Part shown: positions 57,501 to 64,000 of the stretch, in pieces
Layout: every line of letters starts with the position of its first letter
How positions within the stretch are numbered: position 1 is the first letter of the stretch
Assembly: GCA_030435675.1 (NCBI GenBank)
Contig: CM059623.1
Location: 13,734,092 to 13,798,091, forward strand
Reading direction: 5' to 3'
DNA length: 64,000 bases
From: Steinernema hermaphroditum
Lineage: Eukaryota; Nematoda; Chromadorea; Rhabditida; Steinernematidae
Program-made: the position numbers and the translations under genes
Notes under the pieces: model-generated
Seen by the model: the letters and a program-made list of their open reading frames with translations, nothing else
Databases searched by the model: none
What the model was told of the DNA's origin: nothing

Positions 57501-59488
57501 GGGGGCGGATAGTACATCGTCTCCGGGACGAACTTTGCCCAAAAGGAGATATCGACAACGTTCACGTGAAGAGACGGTCAACGCCAGAGACAGGGAACGG
57601 GCTATTTTGGGATATTATGAGCGATCGAAAAGTTGGTCATCAGTTCAAAGTCGACGTCGACAGTGGACGGTGTTCGAAGATCGGTATGATCTCTGGTGGG
57701 GAAGACCAGAGGTAGAGGAGACGGCGATCGATGTTCAGTTTTTAGAGGTGATCACCGGTTGGGCATGTTTCTGTCAATGTTTATGGGACTAAGGTAGAGT
57801 GGAAGTCAAAGACTGAAAAGACTCTCCGGATACTTAGGACTCTAAGTTAATCTTTCAGAAAAGTCTTTATGCCAATTGAAATGTTCCGCGTAATTGTCGT
57901 TTATCGCATGGTCGATTATTTCTGTGGGATTCTTAAGGTTAAGAAGAACAGTAATGTCGCTGTCTTTCGTTCTTTGCATATGATTCTGTTTGTTACCTGT
58001 GACATTTTTAATCCTTTCTACTGTTCAAGGGTATTAACATGATTGAGACGAGGGTGCTGAGTGGGGGTGTCTTACCTGTCGTACCTATATCATCTGGATG
58101 TCTTCAGACTAAGCGAGCACTGGATTTCGTGCCAGGGATAGGATGAGCACATTCCAGTACATTAAAGACGTCTCAGCTGTTTATTTTTTGTGTCTAAACA
58201 TCTTGACAGGCAGAAATATTTGAGTAGGAATTGTGAGTCTGATTACTCGGCGTTCCGGAATCCGTGAATATGTGACCCATTATGCGTAGATATGAGTGCT
58301 CGGCATCTCTTCGACAGTCTCAGAATAGTATAGGCCAATTCAGATCGAACTAATCATCTAATGGCATCAACCACCCGTACTGCCCGATATTCTTTTTCGC
58401 GTTTAGTTCAACAAAGTGTGGTTTTTTTGCCCTTTTGGAGTCGAACTATGACTATGAATCTTCATCGGTGGCACGCCCTTCTTTGTACGCGACTCCACAT
58501 CTATCCGCTCTAGCCAATCTCAGCCCGATCGGCGCCTGGCGCCTGGGAACCTATCCCTTACGACACAAGTAATACATCCCTTTTGAGAAAGATCGATTTT
58601 TTGTATAGTGGCGCAGCTAGGTACCTCCGTGTTATTTCTTTTTCAGATGGTGATTCTTGTTGTGCTGGTGATCTGAATGATCGGGTTGGCATCTATTTAA
58701 TATTTGTGTCATTTTGTTGCCCAGCCCTTATTTTGTCCTGATATTTATGGGAAATGGGACGATACAGTTAGATCACATCTATCACGATGTTGTATTTCAC
58801 TCAAAAAAGAGGAAGGCCACAGGTCGTTGTTCGGTTCATTCTAGCAAAGGTTGACCGGCTACACTTCCACTATTACACTATTCTCTCCCACTCACCCTCT
58901 TGCAGAAACCAAATTATCTCTTTTTCCGATCTCTCCCGCACTCTGATCTTTGACAGAAGCGTCGAAGGCCTAAAAATTGCACTTTCATTCTGAGGGCTCT
59001 TATCGGAAAAGGTGGCGGCGCTGCCGGCGACGGCTCTGTCGTCGACATCGCCGCGTCTGACTCGGGCCAGCCGGCCGTCGTGGCGCCGGGCGCGTCTGCA
59101 GCGACACGTGTTTGCCATCGTTTTGCTGGGTGCAAATGGCTTCCGCCGCGGGGTTGCCGGCGAAGAAGAGTTGATGGCGACGACAGATTTGAGTGCAAGC
59201 GAGGGAGCAATGTAACAGGGCTGCAAAAGGTGCCAACTCAATGATGAAATCGAACGTTGAAGGGGGCCGTCAAGGAGCGAGTAGCGTTTTTTTTTTCGAA
59301 TAAATGAGAACTAAGTATTAAAGACTAGGTCTTATATTAACAGAATAGTTGTCCAAAGCAGTCCAAAAAAGTCGTTGTGCGATGCTATCACAATCCGGCA
59401 TTTCGCATTCTCGATTAGCGATGCACTCGAGATGATGTTTGTGCTATTAAAGTCTCTGATTTTGAAATATGTCCCACAGTCACCGCCG
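57501..59488. other. Intergenic, with a GC-rich block
   Basis: No firm gene. 59000-59215 is markedly GC-rich and open in several frames on both strands, so it could be an exon or promoter, but no domain is recognised. Confidence 0.3.
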
Positions 59489-60421
59489 ATGAACGACCTT
59501 CCCTACGCGTTTTACGAATCTGTATTGTGGGGTGGATGGACTTAGCGAGAGTTGGAGGTTTCGCGGCTGTCCATGACTGCCCAAGAACTGTCGGGTAACA
59601 TTGGAATTATCGCGCAGCAGATGACATCGATGCTCAAATATCATAGCGTTGTTGTTAGGAACAACCGGATAATTCGTGAGACACGTTTCGACCGGCACGG
59701 AGCAATATCCGAACACCTCTGGATCGAAAAAGACAAATTTGTCGCAACCGTTGGCATAAATATTTTCGATAATAATGAAGACAAGGTTAGCCGGGAAATC
59801 ATCGATCGGATTTGCTTTTCCAATGCCGTATACGCCTTAGCCCTGCACACAGCTACCGTAAGTGAATCATGGATCGACTGGGCATGCACAAATAGGCGAC
59901 TAACGGAACTGTGTATCTTCAAAAAACTCGACGACGGAGCGATTGCCCTTTGTAAGAGACTTATCGAGACCGGGCGCCTCAAGATTTTACACATTGAAAG
60001 CGAGGCATATTCGGAAGGACTGATCGAAATGGCGAAGTTATCACTTACTCAAACTCAGTTCCAGTCTTTGCGCCTTGTGGATGATGGTCATCTCGAGGAG
60101 CTTCTAGTATTCTGGTCCCAGAATAAGGAAGCACTTCGAGGGAAAGAGTTATACGTCAGAACCCCAAATCATGGTCAGTTCTTCGAGGGAAAACTGGAGC
60201 TTTGTCGCAAAGAAGAATTCGAATCGATCGGCAGGCAGCACTTATATTTCACGCACAACTTCTTCTCGTCACCATCGCACCCTTACAAGCTGAAGTACGG
60301 TGGAGACGGCACAGACAGCCACATCGCGTATGTGTTTTTCAGCTGTTTTGGACGGAATCCCAACGAGAGTGAGTTGAGTTGTCTTGCGAGTAGGGTACCA
60401 ATTGGAATATTGTTTACATAA
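59489..60421 (+). CDS. F-box-like orphan family gene with one in-frame stop
   Basis: From ATG 59489 the frame reads MNDLPYAFYESVLWGGWT, then TAG (59543-59545), then stays open in the same frame to 60421. The start matches the family seen at 3118 (MNFVPIAFLENV), so the N terminus is probably real and the stop a mutation or sequencing error. Without the N terminus, translation could begin at ATG 59573 (MTAQELSGNIGII), giving about 282 aa. No domain beyond the family is recognised. A truncated copy lies at 22993-23449. Either a recent pseudogene or an intact allele elsewhere. Confidence 0.6.
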
Positions 60422-60675
60422 ATCGCATGTTCAATACACAATGCAGAGGGATAGAGCCTAGGGAGTGAGGCGATGAAGTGGCCATATGTGGGAATCTGAG
60501 AGCTTCAAACGAAAAAAATGAATAAAAACAACGCATAATGAGCAACGAGAAAACATCTGTCCTATGTACTATCTTATCTCCCTGTCAAAACCCACCATTC
60601 AATGAGATCTCAGGTGGTATTTGACTATGGTTCTAGCCCTTGATAGAGTATAAGACACAGACAGCTGTTCGATGC

Positions 60676-60747
60676 GCCTCATTGGCTCAGGGGCAGAGCG
60701 TCTGTCTAGTAAACAGAAGGTCGCTGGTTCGATTCCAGCATGAGGCA
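60676..60747 (+). tRNA. tRNA-Thr (AGT)
   Basis: 72 nt: acceptor stem GCCTCAT/ATGAGGC with discriminator A, D loop TCAGGGGCAGA, anticodon loop TCTAGTAAA (anticodon AGT), and T arm GCTGGTTCGATTCCAGC. Confidence 0.95.
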
Positions 60748-60861
60748 TTTGCTTTTTTCTTTTTCTTTTCTTTTTTCCTTTCCTTTTCTTTTATGTTGCT
60801 CGACTCATGTTTTTCAGAGAGGACGCCGTAGGTCGTTCTGTGAGAGGATAATTTTCAACTA

Positions 60862-61541
60862 GGACATTTGCGCCACCGACATTTGCGCCACCGACATTTG
60901 CGCCACCGACATTTGCGCCACCAACATTTGCGCCACAGACATTTGCGCCACAGACATTTGCGCCACTTTTCTGGTCTCACCACGAAAAGCCTTTTACGAA
61001 TCCCTTTAATTGATAACTGAAGTAGGAACGGTAAATCGTGAGCTGTGTTCGATACTTTCTGTGTCTCACCATGTAAGCTACGACTAGGACGTACAAGAAT
61101 AAACTTAAAAATCGCAAAGAAAAATTGGAGTCACAGCCTGTGTCTCACAACTATGGCCTGGCATTTATGCACGAGCTTGAGTTTATAAAATTCAGATCAA
61201 ATTCTTAATCTTGAATTTCGTGTTTTCGGGCATGCACAAAATCAATAGGTATGAGCCTAAGCCAAGCCTGGATGTCAGGTCATTAGGCCATCTCCCGCAA
61301 TATTAAACATCTAGGCATGTTCCTAAGGCAAACCTAGGTCTACGACAAAAGCAAAGAGGAGGGCTCGCTTCGCTTGCTGAAACCTCGGTGACATGCGCCC
61401 AGACATCTGAACACAACATGCTCTCCGTTTAAAATTTAAAAGTATTGGGCGTAAAAGGCTTTTCGTGGTGAGACCAGAAAAGTGGCGCAAATGTCGGTGG
61501 CGCAAATGTCAGTGGCGCAAATGTCGGTGGCGCAAATGTCC
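60862..61541. mobile_element. Foldback element 2 with tandem-repeat inverted ends
   Basis: The left arm (60862 to about 61000) is seven copies of ACATTTGCGCCACCG, then TTTTCTGGTCTCACCACGAA. The right arm (about 61449-61541) is the reverse complement with four copies. The outer ends are GGACATTTGCGCC and its complement. About 450 bp of unique DNA lies between the arms. No clear target duplication is seen. Confidence 0.85.
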
Positions 61542-63308
61542 GAGCACCATGACATACGACCGATGGTTTTCTTTGTTCACTGGTAATACTCTTTTAAAAA
61601 TGCTATGCATAGCTGCTCGTCAAGATGTCGAACGTCTTATCACTTTTCGATCTGGTCGTCTGACGTAGAATCTTATCACTGTGCACTTTCAGGGGTTCCC
61701 TTACGGCGGTGTCACCTTGCCCGTGGGAGAATTACAACGCCCGTCACGAGACTAGACTAAAGTTCTCTTTTAGCGTCCAGTAGCAGTAATGTAATAATCT
61801 TTAAAGGCTAACAGTGCCCTGACATGTAATTTTTTTTATATCAAATCACTGCGAAAGAATTAAGCTGGGCTCGAGTTTTCTATAATGCGTTCTCTAGGAA
61901 AGGCATTCTCGATAGGTTTAAGTGATGTGAAAATTCCGAAAACGCGCCACTTCCGGAATCAACTCTTCAAGACTTCGACGCCCGCGCATACAGATGGGAA
62001 CGCTGGACTCTCTTCGGATTCGTCTGTCCTCCGAAACCAGAAGAAAATCAGCGACTACGGTGTGACTTTGTTCTTCTTTGCGCATATATGAGACGTCCGG
62101 CATGGCATAAGCCGTTGATTCGGGAAGATAAATCGTGTAAATCGAAAATTATTATGCGTTTTACAATTATATAGGATATTGCAATCAGTTGGTAAACGGT
62201 TCTCTTTGTACAATGTCATCTTCCTTATCAGTACCTCACTGATCGTTTTTCGGGATTCACTTCATTTGTGAACAGTTCTGAAACCGAAGTACAGATGATC
62301 TCTATTGTAAGATATGTGTTTCAGACCTTCAGGACATGACAGGACTGCGCTTGATGACTGGAATACTAGCTATAGCTATGTGCTACAAAGTAGGGTACAC
62401 AAAAGGTCAAAAATTGACAGTAAAAAAGACGCCGAGTCGAGTCAAAAAGGGCGACTCAGACTCGACTCGAAGTGTCAAGTCAATAGAGGACCAAAACGTG
62501 ATCACAGCGAATCCAGAGACGTTCCTGAAACCGAAGTACTGACGATCTCTCGTGTGTAGTCCTCCAAGATGATATCACATTGTGGTTTTGTTTTGGTGTC
62601 GGGTCCAACTGCTTTGTTTGTTTTGATCGAAGGTGACGCGTCCTCCGACCGACCTTTCATGGTCGTCTTTGTTTTGTCCTTTCAAAACACACAGTCTATC
62701 ATTCACGTGAATAACTCGTTAGTGGCATAAATTTAGAATCACCGGAGAACGTCACTTTCTAAAGATAGAACTGATGGCGAAATGAGAACTGGTTTCGTTG
62801 AGTGATTAATGAAATATCATAAAAGGAGAGACATAGTGAATGAGAGATGAGCACAGCCAAGCTAATATTATCAGTATCAGTCTTCTGTAACCGTATCCGA
62901 GAACGAGGAAAAACTCGCACAGTCGCTTCCCATCCCTTCCAGTTCGGTTCAAAATGGGAAGCAGTGGGAAGATCTCTATGTCCCTCCACTTTAATCGCAC
63001 TACTCCCAACGTTAGGGCATTGGCGGGATTGGTCCCAAGTTGGGAGGCTTAAATTCAAAATCAGGACTCTTCAAAATTTCCGAAAACCCATGGTAAGACT
63101 ACAAATTAAACCGTTTAGAGAGCGTTTGATGAGGAGAAGAACAGTTTTGCTGTGTCTGAATGCTCTTTGAAGATCATCCTCAAATCCGAACTCACTCAGC
63201 TCGTTCCTCGTTTCCCAACCAAACCGAAAGTGGTGGGAAGCCCCTTTCAAGTCTGGAATAGATTGTCTGGCTAATTACTTGTACTACGGCATTACGGCAA
63301 GCAATGTA
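61542..63308. other. Intergenic with a small open frame
   Basis: A 68-codon frame at 62336-62542 follows a TTTCAG (62320-62325) and starts MTGLRLMTGILAIAMCYKVG, which looks like a signal or membrane anchor, followed by a Lys/Ser-rich tail. It could be a small secreted or membrane peptide. Support is weak. Nothing else seen. Confidence 0.3.
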
Positions 63309-63768
63309 TTAATTCCCAATAACAGAAATTAAGATAAAGACAAGAGTGGAGATGAAATGTAAGTTTTTTGACGAGTTGTTGTTCGCAGTAGTTGTTGTAA
63401 GTGTTTTGGTCGTGGAAGTTGTTACGATCAAGGTGCTGCTCCGTGAGCTTGTACTTCCAGAAGTCGTTGTTCTTGACATGGGTGTGGTTGTCTCCTGCTG
63501 CACTGATGTCAAGCCGTTTACTGCCGTTGTCACAAAGGGAGCCGAGCTAAGCGCTGTCGTCTTTTGTGTGGTACTGAGAACCGAGCTTCCGACTGGTGTG
63601 GCGGTTACGGTAGAGGAAGTCGTGGTGGTGACGCCAGCAACTGCTGATAGACGCATATTAATTGGGGAGTAGAGTGAGCAGCCGATGTGAGATTTCCGCG
63701 AGAACATGATGCGCACTTGGGAGAAATTCGAGAAGACAACCGATCCATGTGGATTTGTTAGTGATGAA
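63309..63768 (-). CDS. 3' end of a Thr-rich, probably GPI-anchored protein (partial)
   Basis: A minus-strand last exon that begins after TTTCAG (63769-63774 region) in mid-codon and ends at 63309. It starts with a folded-looking part (SVVFSNFSQVRIMFSRKS), then about 85 residues of Thr/Ser-rich, mucin-like sequence, then a hydrophobic tail (FISTLVFILISVIGN), typical of a GPI-anchor signal. The protein is therefore probably a heavily O-glycosylated surface or secreted protein. The upstream exons lie beyond 63.8 kb and largely outside the window; the front part may be a CUB-like domain, but too little is visible. Confidence 0.55.
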
Positions 63769-64000
63769 CTGAAAGTGCATTGTATTACTTTGTGTAGCAT
63801 AAATCAGAATTTCCTTTTTTAAATGTTTTAAGCGTTTAAATTTTCACTGAGTCATTTTACAGTTTGTCCACATCTTTTGATTCAGAAGAGACATTTCTCA
63901 AAGAGTTCTAGCACAAAAAAAGCTCAAAAATTGGACGCAGCTTGATGCACAGAAATGGAGACTTCAGTTTTCTGAGACCGAGACTCGTTGCGGGACCAAG

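Noticed and set aside
59012..59241. Overlapping Arg/Ala-rich frames on both strands
   Set aside because: All follow from high GC content. No start context, domain or splice pattern singles one out.

Overview
The window is nuclear DNA of a nematode. Introns are short (many 39-60 bp) with (T)TTCAG or TTTAG acceptors, tRNA genes carry no encoded CCA, and the gene families are nematode-typical: F-box-like orphan families, two-domain secreted C-type lectins, a large flavin monooxygenase and an S28 peptidase. A Steinernema-like clade IV species is my guess from the MNxxP-type F-box-like proteins; it is not proven. All exon structures here were read by eye from splice signals and reading phase.

Layout. 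1-3.1 kb is gene-poor with a decayed dispersed repeat. 3.1-6.3 kb holds two F-box-type genes. 7.4-9.7 kb is a seven-exon flavin-containing monooxygenase. 10.3-16.4 kb is a 17-exon ABCC/MRP transporter. 17.4-19.4 kb is an S28 serine carboxypeptidase. 19.9-23.4 kb holds disrupted F-box-like genes. 21.8-40.5 kb is a cluster of six C-type lectin genes, five with two CTLDs and four exons and one (CTL-4) that lost its second domain. After it come ribose-5-phosphate isomerase (44.8-46.4 kb), an MGAT4-type N-acetylglucosaminyltransferase (52.4-54.9 kb), NAD-dependent glycerol-3-phosphate dehydrogenase on the minus strand (55.9-57.4 kb), another F-box-like gene with one stop codon (59.5-60.4 kb) and the 3' end of a Thr-rich, probably GPI-anchored protein at the right edge. 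Nine tRNA or tRNA-like genes lie at 37-61 kb, several inside introns.

The most unusual feature is a set of five roughly 1-kb imperfect palindromes (P1-P5) alternating with the lectin genes. Each intact palindrome holds two head-to-head genes for a tiny secreted peptide (47-56 aa): signal peptide, one Cys, a short linker and a run of 12-21 glycines. Both genes have a strong TATA box and share one central spacer. The two promoter halves (A and B) and the two coding types (A and B) are distinguishable. In P3 and P4 the spacer is flipped relative to the coding arms or to P1/P2. P1 and P2 have inverted flanks around an interior that is not inverted. This points to repeated inversion between the arms. 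The lectin genes each carry a GATA site (TGATAA/CTTATC) just upstream, usually followed by a TATA-like box, so an intestinal defence locus is a reasonable inference.

Mobile DNA is plentiful: a Tc1/mariner pseudogene, dispersed elements with TCCCCTATATA and GCGCGAATTCGCGC-hairpin ends (one with a 252-codon ORF), and two foldback elements whose inverted repeats are made of short tandem repeats.
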